Part shown: positions 10,079-22,140 of the stretch, one piece after another | Numbering within the stretch: position 1 is the first letter of the stretch | How the letters are laid out: every line of letters starts with the position of its first letter | Source: Telopea speciosissima | Lineage: Eukaryota; Streptophyta; Magnoliopsida; Proteales; Proteaceae | Assembly: GCF_018873765.1 (NCBI RefSeq) | Contig: NC_057918.1 | Coordinates: 13,090,862 to 13,154,861 of the forward strand | Direction: 5' to 3' | DNA: 64,000 nt | Notes under the pieces: generated by a model | Told to the model about the DNA's origin: nothing | The model's input: only the letters and a program-made list of their open reading frames with translations | Database searches by the model: none | Position numbers and translations under genes: made by a program

Positions 10079-13000
10079 TCAATCCAACCTTCTCAATAAG
10101 TATTCGACCTGAACTTCCTTAGTCAACGGCATGATCCAGTCTCCATAGAGATCTGCAACAATACTTGGCTCGATTTTGTACAATTGATCATCTACATTGA
10201 CTCTTATCTTTCCATTGACTCTTATCTCCTGCCCATATATTCTAGCTTTCATCTCAACTCTATCCTTGACTACAGCTTCCACAGTCTCATAGGTTAGCAA
10301 AGCCAACAATTGGTCTCTGTCCTGCAAAACCAAACAGCATCACCAGAATGAATAGAACAAGGTTAAAACCCACTCTCAGCAGCGCATGAAAATTCTTAAA
10401 ATAATAACAAAGATGAAATGCATAACATCTAGGAAAGGAAGCATACTTGTGCTCTAATGGCATCTTCATAGACAATAGAGGCGGCTTGAAACTTTGCCTC
10501 CGCTACAAATTTGCCATAATGGATTCGCTTTGAGAGTAGCTACAACCATATTTAGAAGAAAACATAAGCAATTATGAGGGGAATAGTTTTGAATAAAAAT
10601 CTCACAATCAAGGAGGTTAAATTGGTGCTACCACTAATTAAAAGTTCCACCAATTTGCGTCATGGAAAGATAACAATGTTCTCGATATTTAATCAACTTC
10701 ACCAGTAAGAGCCAAAGTCACATCATTAGGATCATGAAAAAAACTTGTTTCTTTCAGAAGAAGCACCAACTTTGACGAAAGAAACTTTCCCCTAGTAAGT
10801 CAATGAGATAGACTGGATATTTCCAGAAAAAAAATTCTAGCTTCACTAGTTCAAGAAATAACATTTGGCGGTCTTCACTGGTTTTCAACCTTAATACGGC
10901 TAATAATTGATCTTCCTCTAATTAAGGCTTTTTTTCATGAAGGAGATCGATAAGTTGCTTGTTTCTTGCTACCCTCTGGAATGGTGCTCATTGAACCTCC
11001 GTAATATCTTGAAAGTCGAGTCTTATGTTGGTCATATAGAACACCAATACAGAAAAAGGGCTGGAGGATCTGGTCCATGACTTACATCGGTGGAATGCTA
11101 CCTCCAATTCCTTGGATGTTTAATAGAGCCAAAGACTCTCCTGCCACTGATTGAACCCCCAAACTGTACAAGATAGTTACCACATACCATTTGGCTTTCT
11201 AACTTCACTTCTTTTTTTTCTGGTTGTTCCACTCTGTTAGATGGATGGCAGTATTGGAGATCTGAACCCCATCCCCCAAACATTTTTAACATTATGGTTT
11301 CTGCTTCCTACCCATAGTTAGCATGCGTCTCTACACAGAAAATTTTCCCTCACTACCATTAAAAATAATTTAAATAAGCCAAATGGATAAAAAGGGGGAG
11401 GGGGCTAAAATGCTTACCTGGAGACAACCGGTGTCACAAACAGCAGAGGATCCACAATTACCATCATCACCTTTGTTAACCAATCTTGGAAGGAGGTCAT
11501 TGAAATACATATCCCAGATCTTCTTGTTTATATTGATGGAATCTGCAATCGGCTGCAAAACCTGATTGGGTAACAAAAATCTAACGCCATATCAGAAGCA
11601 TCTAGCCAAGACAATAAAACATCACTTCTGTTTGATAGTAATTTGGTCATAATTAGTAAGGAAAACAATGAGTTTGTTAAGAAAAGAATGCTTCATTTAT
11701 CTTTTCATCAAAGCCTATAAACTAGAGGTTTGGTGAGGATTGAAAGGACAATTTTCTTTGAGTTTCCAAAAGATGCAATGACCAGTTCTCTCAAGACTGT
11801 GTATGTATCCCAACTGATTCTGTCAGTGTCCGGACTGACCATTCTAAGTTACCATCTGTCCAAGTCAATTCAGAATCCATTCATACGCATGCTAGAATCA
11901 AATCCAAATATGCTCTTGGCCTCCCAATGGATAAATCACAATATTTGGCTAGAAGAAGAACTTCTAACAATCCCAAGTTACATAAAAAAGAAGTGTAATA
12001 ACTGAGGCCTAAAAGATCAACTAAGACACTAATAGATTTTTGGCTATGCCAGAGACCAAGTTCAAACTCAAACACCAGTACCATAATTTTTACCTGTGGA
12101 TATTTCAGAGGTGGTAACATTGGCTTTGGTAAGTCTGCTGGATAGAAAGGATGTTCATCTGGGCTCTGGTATCTACCAACCTAAATTGCATGAGAAAAAC
12201 AAATGAAACCAAAATCTGACACCAGCATCAATCTCGTTTTTTTTAAAAAAAAAAATTTGTTCTTATGCGAGGTCCAGTTTACCAATGCATGAAGCTGTTC
12301 AGTTTCCCTGACCATGAACTCAACCAATGAACCTTGGAACCCCTTCTTGGAGAATGCATTCTGATCATATGTGTTAGCGTTGTAACAATACTGAGCCCTC
12401 TCCAACAGGCTAAATATTATGCTATCTTCTTGGCGCATCAAAGAACTTCTTATACCGTCCAGGGTAAAGCTTTCACTCTCATCCACTCTGTTCTTATTCT
12501 CTAATCTATACAAAGAAACCATAATATTAAAATGGGGTCAAATAAGGCTCTCTGAGTGCATAATATTGATTTAAACCTTTTGATTTTTAGGCACATGCAT
12601 ATTCATACTATCGTAAAACAATGTACAGCTGGTGTCCAAAATAAGGAAGTCCATAAATGTGTTTCTCTTGGTATCTTCTTAGTGTTTCTATATCCATGCA
12701 AGTGTAATTTCAATTAACTACGTACTTAAGCCTGTACATAACAGGTGGGCAGGCATCCATTGCAAACTTTAATGATTTAATTTAGGCCTTTTGGGTAAGC
12801 TACTAGTGCAACATTGAGGTCAATGTGGCAATATGGTGATATATTTTTACTTTTGTTTTTTTCATTTATGTATTAGTACAACTTTAAATTCTACTTGGAG
12901 ATTCATGAACAAGTTCTGTTGGTATGCATGATCATGCTGAAGCCTATAAAATAAACAATGCATATGCAGCAGTTTCACATTGTGGACATGCTGCAAAGCA

Positions 13001-15617
13001 TTATAATCAATTACTCAACTACATTTTAAATCTGTTATTAGCGATGTCCCCATGTGTAAATGACCATATGTTACTTACATATGAATGCTGGTGGGTTCCA
13101 CTATGTGGGTGGGATGCCCTCCAACGTTCATTGTTGTGTTTGAATTTTGTGGCACCATTTGACTGCTGACAATGACTCTCTGTTTACATTTAATAGCTGT
13201 CAAAAGCAATTCACAAATAAGAAAAGTGAAGCCGTTTTACTTGAACTTTTGTTAGCCACCAACATTAATTCTTGTTTAAATTTATGACTCCTTGTTTGAA
13301 GTTTGAGGCTGTTGACAGCAGAACGGTGACTCTGCGGTGTGGGGAGTAAAGTTCTACAACTTAGCCCATAATTCTGTTTATCTCTTTTGACGTGGGGCAA
13401 CCAACTTGATCAGATAGCCATAGCTAAGCTTTTTGGCAGAAAATCCATAGTCATCCAGTAACTTTGTCTGTGTGTATAGAAACTATCAATGGGGTTTCTG
13501 ATTTCTGTTGAAGGTATCTTAACTTGGTGAGTATCCACTTCAGATTTGTTGTGTTTACTGGAAGGAATAAAATCATCAATTAAAACACCATTACAAAGAA
13601 TATTTTTTGGGCTAGGCATGATGGAGAACTGTTCTTTAATTTAGGCCTTTTAACCATGAATCTTGTCAATTCATGTCTTCAATTTCCTTGCATGTTACTG
13701 ACTTCACTTACTGATTTCTGTTTTGACTATTGAAATATGAAAAAGAGCCTTTCTAGGGTGAAATTATATCTCCTTTATTGATTTATCCTTTTTGAGTATG
13801 CCCTCCTTTTTCTTTTTGCACACAAATTGGGCCTCGAAAATGGCAAGTCAGCAGAAATAAAATCTTGAATAAGCAGCACAAAGTAACTATGGAAACATAT
13901 TCCTATAGGATATATTTTTAAACATGTTGGTACTTCATGAAGACATCAGACCACCATTTGAAATTTCATGAAACTCTCTTACTGATTCACTATACTCTAT
14001 AATGAATTAGGATGAGTTTCTAGTTATGGAACCATTTCTATGGTCTGTGTCCACTTGATTAAAGTTCTCCATTGTGTATCATTTTGAGTGAAATCTGTTT
14101 ATTTGACAGTTTGCTAGAGCTATTATATTACTTTGAGTTTTCATCTTCTGATTTAGTAACTGTTTATCTGGGTTTTCGATTGAAAGGAAGAAGAGGAAAA
14201 ATCTGTAATGCAATAAGTATATTGTCCTGCTGCCCCTCAAGGGAAATCCTAAGAGATGGGATCTACTGTTTTAAACTTTCCAAACAATGTTCTCTTTTCC
14301 CAAAATTATGCATCATTTGTTTAGTTGACTTCTCTCTAAATATTTTTTATTACCATGCTCTTAAATGTGCTTTTTGACTGCAAAAGTAAATCTCTAAGAT
14401 TGACATCTGGGGGAGGGGGGACATATTGGACCATCACTTTCTCTTGATCTCTTAACTCCACATATCAATCATGTAAGAACATATTGCATCGTAATGTGCC
14501 ATAAACTGAAACTAATTATACCATCAATTTCTTGATTTCGTATTTCATTGACATCTTCAAAACTCTAACAAAATACTAATAAGGTTTAATACATTCCACT
14601 AGGATTGATATGTGGAGTCAAGTGATCAAGATAAAGCGATGGTAAAAGACACGAACAGAGACACACACACACACACACACAAACAAGACAGATTTGCGTG
14701 ATTCGGCCTTTTTGGCCTACGTCCATGGGCAAAGACAAGATTAAGAATTCACAATGAAGTTCAAGAGCATTTCATGTATCAGGAGGCTATCATAGGCTTT
14801 AGGTCTGTTTAATGGATTGTTGCCATGATTGAGGAGCACATGTCTCATGTTCCTTGTGCTAATGTTTGCAACATTTAAGAGCTCCTTTAGGGGGCTGTTG
14901 TGGAGCAGACTAAATCATAATTTGAATTATGGAGGTTCAAAATTCACCCACATGACAGGAGGTGAAGATTTGTTGGTGGGTCCCAGCATTGGGTGGGTAG
15001 CCCAACCCACCAACATTCACTTTTGTGTTTGAATTTTATTTCAGCGTTTAGCAGCTAACATCGACTCTTTGTTTTGCAGTTAATTTTATTCGAAAAAACA
15101 AAAAAGAAATTTAAAGGAAACAAGTTAGCATAGCGATCCCCCAAAAGCAGCAACCCAGAATACAAAGAAGGCAAATAATTTACAGCAACACTATAGGGGG
15201 CTTTCAATTTCAAAATTTCAACCAACTCAACTAGTATCAAATCTTTACAAAAAAGAGAATTCGAAAATTATTACAAAATCAACATCACAAGCTTATCATT
15301 TCAACGAACAGAATGAAACACTAAAAAGAATGGCGGACAAATAGAGAAAGCATTTGGTAAACAACAATGACGAAACTAAAACAAAATAATCAAATAGGAT
15401 TAACAAAATAAAAAGGAACATTGCTTTTTTCCTTCTTTGCATACCTGGTATTAGAAGATGCAGAAGCTTGGACAGAGAGAATAAGTTTTCTCGGTGACCT
15501 TGATCGGGCAAATCTGAAGTTGGAATTCGACCAAACCCGGGTGACGAAAAGGGTGTTGGGAGAAGAAACGGGCGTAGAAACGGAAGGAGTTACTGACTTT
15601 AAGAGCTTTAACTCCAT
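10079..15617 (-). CDS. Chorismate mutase, plastidial form (six exons, 320 aa)
   Basis: Exons on the minus strand: 15445-15617, 12283-12505, 12094-12180, 11418-11561, 10447-10539 and 10079-10321. All introns are GT-AG, phases match, and the product is 320 aa. Chorismate mutase converts chorismate to prephenate, the first committed step to Phe and Tyr. Exon 1 (57 residues plus 2 nt; MELKLLKS.., Ser/Arg-rich, ending LILSVQASAS) looks like a chloroplast transit peptide. The body has the eukaryotic AroQ signatures IRSSLMRQEDSIIFSLLERA, VGRYQSPDEHPF, ININKKIWDMYF, GDDGNCGSSAVCD, SKRIHYGKFVAEAKF and the C-terminus GDWIMPLTKEVQVEYLLRRL-D. Length and the DESES motif fit the plastid CM1/CM3 type rather than the cytosolic CM2 type. 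Plastid forms are usually inhibited by Phe/Tyr and activated by Trp (family knowledge). Intron 1 is about 2.9 kb and holds repeats. An 18-bp tandem duplication in the last exon adds an IRVNGK/IRVNVD repeat. Confidence 0.95.
12506..15444 (-). other. Large first intron of chorismate mutase
   Basis: This 2.9-kb intron separates the transit-peptide exon from the enzyme body. It contains a CA microsatellite (about 14660-14682) and two diverged related segments. The segments share GGTGGGT.CCA.CATTG.GTGGG and TGTTTGAATTTT at about 13085-13190 and 14970-15070, so they are probably old transposon pieces. No additional exon was seen. Confidence 0.6.
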
Positions 15618-15771
15618 TATTGATCTGAGAGAGAGAAAGCAGACCGGTTGCAGAGACCAAAAACAGAGGAGGACAAATGGAGAGGGAAAAAAAACCAATA
15701 CGAACTTCCAAAAAAGAAGGGGCAAATAGCCTTGTGAGGTTTAGACAAAATAAAATGAGATTGGTTAATCC

Positions 15772-15779
15772 TATATATA
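15772..15779 (-). promoter_or_regulatory. Candidate TATA box of chorismate mutase
   Basis: TATATATA on the minus strand lies about 155 bp upstream of the start codon at 15617. A start of transcription about 30 bp downstream would give a leader of roughly 125 nt, ordinary for a plant gene. Position and sequence fit; there is no other evidence. Confidence 0.5.
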
Positions 15780-15914
15780 ACAACCTCATACACCTAAAAT
15801 TCTAAAATTACGATCAATGCCCCTCACAGATGTTGTACTGATCGAACGGCTACAATCTTGCCAGAAGTCCATTCCGCTGTTTGCGCTAAGAGGATAATTT
15901 TCTTGCGTGGATTT

Positions 15915-16073
15915 AGTCTCACATCGAGTGTTTCGTGTGCCGATTTAATCTCACATCGAATGTTCGTTGTGTATATCCACCATTCGGCGTTATCGCAAAA
16001 TGTGGGTTAATCTTTTGGGATTGATGTGTGGTTCGCAAAATGTTGGTTAATCTTTTGGGATTGATGTGTGGTT
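15915..16073. repeat. Short tandem repeats upstream of chorismate mutase
   Basis: Two nested direct repeats are visible. A 40-bp unit, CGCAAAATGTGGGTTAATCT.., starts at 15994 and again at 16034 with one clear difference. A looser repeat of about 32 bp contains (A/G)TCTCACATCGA near 15925 and 15957. They lie 150-300 bp upstream of the proposed TATA box. Whether they bind regulators is unknown. Confidence 0.65.
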
Positions 16074-16167
16074 TGTCCTTTTGTATAGTTACCAAAATAT
16101 AGAGGTTGCGGAGTAATGGACGCCAAACCGTACAATGGACTGCGGATAACGAAGAGTGGAGTACTAG

Positions 16168-16420
16168 TAGGGATGTAAACGGATCGGATTTGGCTCGGAT
16201 AGTGCTACATCCGTATCCGCATCCGATTAGCTTTTGGACGGATTCGGATAGTGCTAAATGGATACAGACACGAATACGGATATTTTATCCGTTTATATGT
16301 AAATATAGCTTTTCGGATAGGTATAGCCTATCTGTATCTGCATTTGTTTAGCTTTCGGACAGATTCAGATAGTGCTAAACGGATACGAAAATGGATTTCG
16401 GCTATTCATTTACACCCCTA
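16168..16420. mobile_element. hAT-type MITE (family G), copy 1
   Basis: The ends are TAGGGATGTAAACGGAT and, complemented, TAGGGGTGTAAATGAATAG. The flanks AGTACTAG (16160-16167) and AGTGCTAG (16421-16428) form an 8-bp target duplication with one change, as expected for hAT. The interior repeats CGGAT(A/T)GTGCTAAA.GGATAC. A second copy with a perfect duplication is at 48952-49239 in the same orientation. Non-coding. Confidence 0.85.
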
Positions 16421-16768
16421 AGTGCTAGTGATACAATTGTGGTGGGTCCATTGTGGTGGGTCCAAGGAGTAGCTTAGTTGGCAAAAGACCAACATCTCCT
16501 AATTTTTTTTGGGGCAAGAAATCATTGCCCTGCACCGGTGTTGTGTGTTTTTTTTTTTTTTTGGGTGGGGGGTGTGATTGGGAATTAGAACACAGGCAGG
16601 AGCATCAACATGGATGGTTTTTTTTATTTCATGGGGGGATAATAATTTTGCATGCTTCTATGTCCGGGAGGAGGTGTAGGGGGCCATGCGAATGAAAAAA
16701 ATATAATAAAGAATAGACAAACAAAGAATAAAACATCAGCCAAAAAGTTTCTCTAAGGGATTAGGATC

Positions 16769-19705
16769 GTCTCCAGAGAGCAGGGAACACCCAGGGTGTT
16801 ATAGCTTGGTTTTTTCAACTCGAACCCTGACCTGAATCTGATGGTTGGTCCAGAATCCGAAGTAGCAGCTTTGTATACATTTTGGAGTATTGCTTCGTTA
16901 TTCGAACGAATAGAAGATGAAGAAGGGAATTTTAGTGGTAACCGGTCATCTACTGGAAAAATGACGTGTACCTCCCCTATACAAATTTTAAAATTTATAA
17001 TCTAATGTATAAATAATGGAAAGCAACCCTAGCCATGTTTTGGGTAATTGGGTCATGAAAACATCGTTGAAAACGTATTAATACGCGAAACCACCAAAGC
17101 TCGAGACATTCCGATACTTGGACAGCATATAAAACACTCTGGTGGATCTGTTGGTCAACCACATATATCAACCAGAGTGTTGTTACTACAGATTCCCTGT
17201 CGCGAGAGTGCGGGACCTGGTACCCCTAGTCGGGGATCTTGTCGTCGCGTCCCATTTAGCTTGTTGGAATGTTTCCTCAACAACGTTGGTAAGTGGGATT
17301 CGTTTAACTAGCCCTCGTACACAAATACGATAAATTAACATTTTTTATTTAAAAATAGATAAGGTTAATAGACCGACTCAACCCATTATCTATATAAAAA
17401 TTAAAAAAAAAAAAAATTTAAACCTAAAACACATGTCCCTATTCCTATCTCTATGTGGAGTACGTTGGAAGTAGAGAAGGAAAGAAAAGAAAAGAGAAAG
17501 AAGAAGAAGGGAAGAAGAGGAGCAAGAACTTGTATTTCCCAAATTTGGTTGAGGTAATAGCTCATCTCATCTCTCTTCCTTGATCATAAATCCCACAGCA
17601 AATCCCGTTGATTTCATTCTAAAATTCCTAAATCTTCTATGATTATTAAGCTATAAGTAGAATTTATCCTATTGTTTTTCAAATGGTAAAACAACCTCTA
17701 AATCCTAGTTAAATTCTTTTTCAAATCTGTTTTAGCCTTGGGATTTCTATAATTCTTTCATCTAATTCTGTTTTTAAGTTCACCTAATCAATTTATGGTT
17801 TATGGATTAGCTTTTACCAATTAAAAACAAAATTTTTCTATCATGTATGACTGTGTTTGTAATTGGAAATCAAAATCTATTGCATACTCCCAACCCCAAC
17901 TCAATTTAACAAATTATCAATTTCCCAAACATGTACTTGGGTTCAATTTGAATAATCTATGACCTAGACACCATCTCTAATGTGAATTGGAGAAGACTAA
18001 CCCAAAACCCCCCATTAAAACACTGTTGTTCTTTTTTTTTTTTTCGTTTCTAGTTGTCTCTGGTGGAAGTCATTGGTCAACCAGAGACATAGACCAGAGT
18101 GACTAAGTGTTGTTTCTTAACTCCAAACCTATTCCGAATCGACCCTAACCTATCCTAGGACCTCAGTATCATTAGACCATCATCTAGTATGCATGTTTAG
18201 TTGATGATGTGTTGAAAAACATAACGCTCGAGTTGATTTTCCCTTGCTGTTCGTCTCTGGTGGAAGTCATTGGTCAATCAGAGACATAGACCAGAGTTAC
18301 TGAGAGATATTCTCTTAGCTCCAGACCTGTTTTTAAATTAACCTAACCTATATTAGAACTCCAGAAACATTAAGAATGCCGCCTAACATATATGTTTGGG
18401 TTATAAATAATAGGACCTAACTCTTGGATCATTGAACCTACCGGCAATCTACTCGTTAACTAATTTGACCGCGCAAATTCAACTATAGCAAGGTGAGTGG
18501 GTATAGGCCTTGATTTTATTTTTTGTGTGTTTATGATTTTAGATTGATTATCAGGAACCGTGCATATGCATGAATTTATTCTTGTTAGAATCTGTTTTAT
18601 TAATTATTTTGTTTATACTTTATGATTATGAAATTATGAAATTTCGATGTGATGTGGAATGTATTGGAATGTGAACTCTGTATATTATAATAGATGCCAT
18701 CGACGGTTTGAAAACGAGAGATATGGTGTATCATAGTATGGGATGCGGGAGCACTGTACACCTCGTACTATGCCATTTAGTCTGCATATGGCTAGAGACG
18801 TCATTCCTTAGTACTACAACCCTTACCAGTAGAGGTTCAGGTGCTGGGTGATCATAGCTCCCTGTCGCTGAGGAGTGAGTGGAACACCGGAGTGGGGTCC
18901 AGGCTATGATTATCGGGGTCTACCCATGGAGGATCTGGGGGATTACTACTGGTGTAGGTTCCATGCAACAATTGAGGTTACGGCTTGGGTTGAGTTGACG
19001 GACCCAAGTCTATTTTCCCGAGTTGTTGGCGTAGTACCGACTTAGAGACTTAGGCATTGGTTGTTAGGTAAAAATTAGGTTTAAAATTGAATCCATGCAT
19101 TTAGGATTTTTGCTTTGTATGTGTGAATGCTTGTGTGTGTGGTCGATCCTTTACTTGCTGGGCTTGGTGGAGCTCACCCCTGTGGAATATTTTCTTTTAA
19201 ATGGTTTTGCAAGTGGATATGATGGTGGCGTAGGGGATTACTTGGAGAACATGGACTGATGATGAAGTCTTTTCATTTGTTTTTTTTTGTTAAAACTCTA
19301 CACTATTTGGTAGATGTATTTCCATTGTAAATATTATAGTATAGCTTGTTTCTGGTCCGATGAACAAAACTATGTAAATCCAAGTTGTCAGGGAAAAAGA
19401 GGATCTGAATGTAATTAATATATAAAGATAGACTAGTGAATTGTACTTTCCGCGCACTCTGATCAATGAAAAACTTTTGTTCTTCATTTGGTGCTGTGCG
19501 TGTGACTTGTATATACTGTATGGGGATCCTGGAGGTCTACGATTACTTCGGGTATTCGGGTCACTAGCCGAATCCTCCTAGGGGGTGGTTTGCGGGTGTG
19601 ACACAAGGCGCTGCCAGTCGTTGGGCTGTGCTGCACACATCCCTAGGCATGTGCCGAGATATGTGCGGTATAGCTCAACTGCTGGATGCCCCCTTGGAGA
19701 CGAGC
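16769..19705. mobile_element. Foldback MITE, family C, split by a solo LTR
   Basis: The left piece is at 16769-16796 (CTCCAGAGAGCAGGGAACAC CCAGGG). The right piece is at 19604-19705 (CGCTGCCAGTCGTTGGGCTG, then GTGCCGAGATATGTGCGGTA and GCTGGATGCCCCCTTGGAGACGAGC). Joined, they resemble the uninterrupted copies at 28000-28147 and 52270-52425. The interruption is the 2.8-kb LTR at 16797-19603. Confidence 0.75.
16797..19603. mobile_element. Solo LTR of a large retrotransposon
   Basis: The element starts TGTTATAGCTTGG and ends GGGTGTGACA, the TG...CA ends of an LTR. It is flanked by CAGGG (16792-16796) and CAAGG (19604-19608), a 5-bp duplication with one change. Its 2.8-kb length, lack of gag/pol frames and position inside a family C element point to a solo LTR left by recombination. 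The long LTR recalls Tekay/Del-type Gypsy elements, but that is inference. It contains internal repeats: TCTGGTGGAAGTCATTGGTC recurs near 18058 and 18245, with a related copy near 17139. A purine-rich block lies at 17464-17525. Confidence 0.75.
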
Positions 19706-19919
19706 TAAATTCCTTTAGGGAGGGGGGAACCCACCATAAGGAAAGATAAAACAACCATCAAAAGGATATACAAAAAAAGACATGGAGAAACAACTATAAA
19801 AAGGGAGACTACATCAAAACACTAAAAGATGGGAGAAACAAAAATGAAAAAAGATGATACATCAAAACAAGGGGAGAAATAAGATCCCAAGAATCGACAA
19901 GATGACTATTTTTTATATA

Positions 19920-20050
19920 GGAGAATGTTCTCTGTGCCGCAGCGCAACCTACGTCCAGACACATGGGTAGCTTGTGTAGGGGGCAGGGTGGTCATTGTGC
20001 CCACCCCCATGTGCCTGGGCGCAGGCTGCGCTGCAGCACAAAGAACAACA
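19920..20050. mobile_element. Foldback MITE, family A
   Basis: The left arm GAGAATGTTCTCTGTGCCGC AGCGCAACCTACGTCCAGAC is complemented by the right arm CTGGGCGCAGGCTGCGCTGC AGCACAAAGAACAAC. The core is GGTGGTCATTGTGCCCACCC. Arms are about 45 bp each with a 30-40 bp centre. Non-coding. Confidence 0.75.
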
Positions 20051-20276
20051 CCCCTTTTTACAGTGTGTGGGACAATAGAACAACTTGAGAGATTTTTTTG
20101 TTTTTTTGGGGGGTAAGGGAGAGAATTTTGTTTCGGGTATCAAAGATAATGGATTCCCAAATTTTCTCAATAATAAGTGTCGATGACAACTATCTTTTTT
20201 TATTCCTTTCCCATCAAATGTGATGTATCACAGTACAAAAAACCATCTTACCAATAATGTCATAAGATAATTTGCC

Positions 20277-20641
20277 TAAGGGTGCAAGTTTGGCCTTGAC
20301 AGCCTGAGCCCACTCTGAGCCCAAACATGGCCTGGGTTGAGATACCTTAACCCTAAGGGTGGGTCAGGGTCCGGCCTGGTAAGAGTTGAGGCCTTGGACT
20401 GAGTACGGCCCGGCCTGGCCCAAATCCAACCCTATCTTCTTCTTCCTGTTCTATCCTTTTTCTTTTTTTCTTTTTTTTTTAATTGTTCTTCTTATTCTTC
20501 TTATTCTTTCTTCTTCTTCTTCTTCTTCTCCCTTCCCCCATGGTCAAGGCCAATCAAGGTCAGCCCGGCCCAACCCTGAGGACTCAGGGTTGGACTAAGG
20601 TTTTAAAAGGCACGGTCCAACCCAACCATATTGCAGCCCTA
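20277..20641. mobile_element. hAT-type MITE (family K) with perfect 8-bp duplication
   Basis: The ends are TAAGGGTGCAAG and, complemented, TAGGGCTGCAATATGG. AATTTGCC flanks both sides exactly (20269-20276 and 20642-20649). The interior is rich in GGCCTGG/GCCCGGCCCAA blocks and contains a TTC/CTT pyrimidine tract at about 20430-20535. Related GGCC-rich sequences lie near 32.45, 55.3 and 62.0 kb. Confidence 0.85.
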
Positions 20642-20649
20642 AATTTGCC

Positions 20650-21197
20650 ATTAAAAGTTTTCACAGTCCACCTCCATTCTCTATCAAAATAGAGAATAAT
20701 TTTAGGATTGGACCAACACCTCTACTAATACATTGCCAAACAAAATTAGAGAAAGGACAAAAACAACAATTAAGGGTAGACAAATTTCTCTGCAGAAGAA
20801 ACTCCTAAATAGAAAGCGAATTTGTTATAACTCTCAAAACAGTAAAACAAAACCTAAGGATATTAGAACTAGATCAAATTAACATATACCGAGGAACTCT
20901 CAAGCTTTAGATCTCACAAAGTTCCAAGTTGAAGAAGAGGTCATGAATTCAAATCTGCTCGAGAGCCAGATAATTCAGCCCATAAAATAGTTTGAGTAAG
21001 CCGGCATAATAAAACGGAATACAAGGGAAGCAAATTCATCTTAGATGGTTACTAAGGGGAGCAAAGATTCCTCCAAGAGTTGGAGAACTAGTTGGAGGAA
21101 CTATGCTTTGAATGTTGATTTATTCGAGTGATTCAAGAATTTTTCTCACATGCTTTCATGTGAGATTAGAGCTGGCTCTTTTATAATAAATTAGCGG
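20650..21197. other. Intergenic stretch, nothing recognised
   Basis: AT-rich sequence with no credible exon, structured repeat or duplicated end on either strand. It separates a hAT MITE from a family A palindrome and may itself be old transposon sequence. Confidence 0.3.
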
Positions 21198-21333
21198 GGC
21201 GTTGTTCTCTGTGCCGTAGCGCAGCCTGCGCCTAGGCACATGGAGGTGGGCATAATGATTACCCTGCCCCCCTGCACAAGCTGCCCATATGCCTAGGTGC
21301 AGGCTACGCTGTGACATAGAGAATATTCTCCCT
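21198..21333. mobile_element. Foldback MITE, family A
   Basis: The arms are GTTGTTCTCTGTGCCGTAGC GCAGCCTGCGCCTAGGCACA and, at the right, the complement-type TGCCTAGGTGCAGGCTACGC TGTGACATAGAGAATATTCTC. The centre contains GGTGGGCATAATGATTACCC. One of the best-preserved family A copies. Confidence 0.75.
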
Positions 21334-21788
21334 AAATTAGCAATCTTTTATCTTGGACAAATGTAAATGGGGTGATGTCTTGAGTTAAAACCAACATTAA
21401 CAATTAGACAGCGGTGACTTGTTTGCTATTAGCTTGAAAGTAAAACCAGCATAAATAATTAGGTCATTTCCAGTTTTATCCTGTATGAATCAAAAGTAAA
21501 AAAACATAAAAAACTATATAAATTATTTTTAAAGAAAAATAGGGGTAAAACCGTCAAATCACAACCAATACAGACCGATTGGGATTGATATCGGCAATGA
21601 CCAATTCCGTGAACTTAAATCATGGCCATAACCAAACTCAATTCTGGAAATTCCAGAGCGACCGATTGGTTTTTGCAATCAAATCGCTAGGTTTTCATAT
21701 CTAAGAGGCTGTTTCCAAAGTTTTTGGGACCGATTCTAGCCGATCTAGATCGGAATAAGCAGGTACCGGTCCACCCTCCAAAATGTGA

Positions 21789-21866
21789 TTAGGGGATCAG
21801 ATTTGACATGGCACTTCCAATTAATGAAGAGGCCAAATAAAGACCTTCAAGATAGATGTTCTGGTT
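21789..21866 (-). pseudogene. WAT1-related (EamA/MtN21) transporter remnant, copy 1
   Basis: On the minus strand the frame reads NQNIYLEGLYLASS then SAMSNLIP followed at once by a stop. This is the characteristic segment of plant WAT1-related transporters (a conserved N-Q-N-[IL]-Y-x-E-G-L-x-x-[AS]-S stretch followed by a transmembrane helix containing N-L-I-P-A). The stop after the Pro and the absence of the rest of the helix show that it is broken. Upstream sequence is replaced by a family I repeat. It is part of a larger segment duplicated at 25.4-26.2 kb. Confidence 0.7.
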
Positions 21867-22140
21867 GATCCAAAACCACAAAAAAACCAGAGATCGAATA
21901 CAGATTCCTGTACAAATATACCCAATAAGTATGGTTTCTGGTTTTGCAAGTGACCGATCCAAATATCGTGCCGATACAGTATCAATGACATGGTACAAAC
22001 ATAAGGTAAAATGTTAAAAAATCCATTTCAAAAGAAGAATCAGGGGTAAATTTGTTCGATCGATCTGTGCCGATACCAATCCCATACCATATCCATTACC
22101 GGGTTAACCGATTCCCATTCCTGCACTAAAACCATGCCAA
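21867..22140. repeat. Family I repeat fragment
   Basis: It contains the family signature GG(G/A)GTAAA.TTTGTTCGAT, GTGCCGATACCAATCCCATA, and the terminal GCACTAAAACCATG. Better copies lie at 33183-33428, 35965-36245 and 36246-36470. It interrupts the first WAT1-containing segment relative to its duplicate. Confidence 0.55.

Noticed and set aside
18058-18300. Regularly spaced repeats that could suggest an array
   Set aside because: There are only two to three related copies, all inside the solo LTR. No CRISPR-like direct repeat and spacer structure exists, and the genome is eukaryotic.
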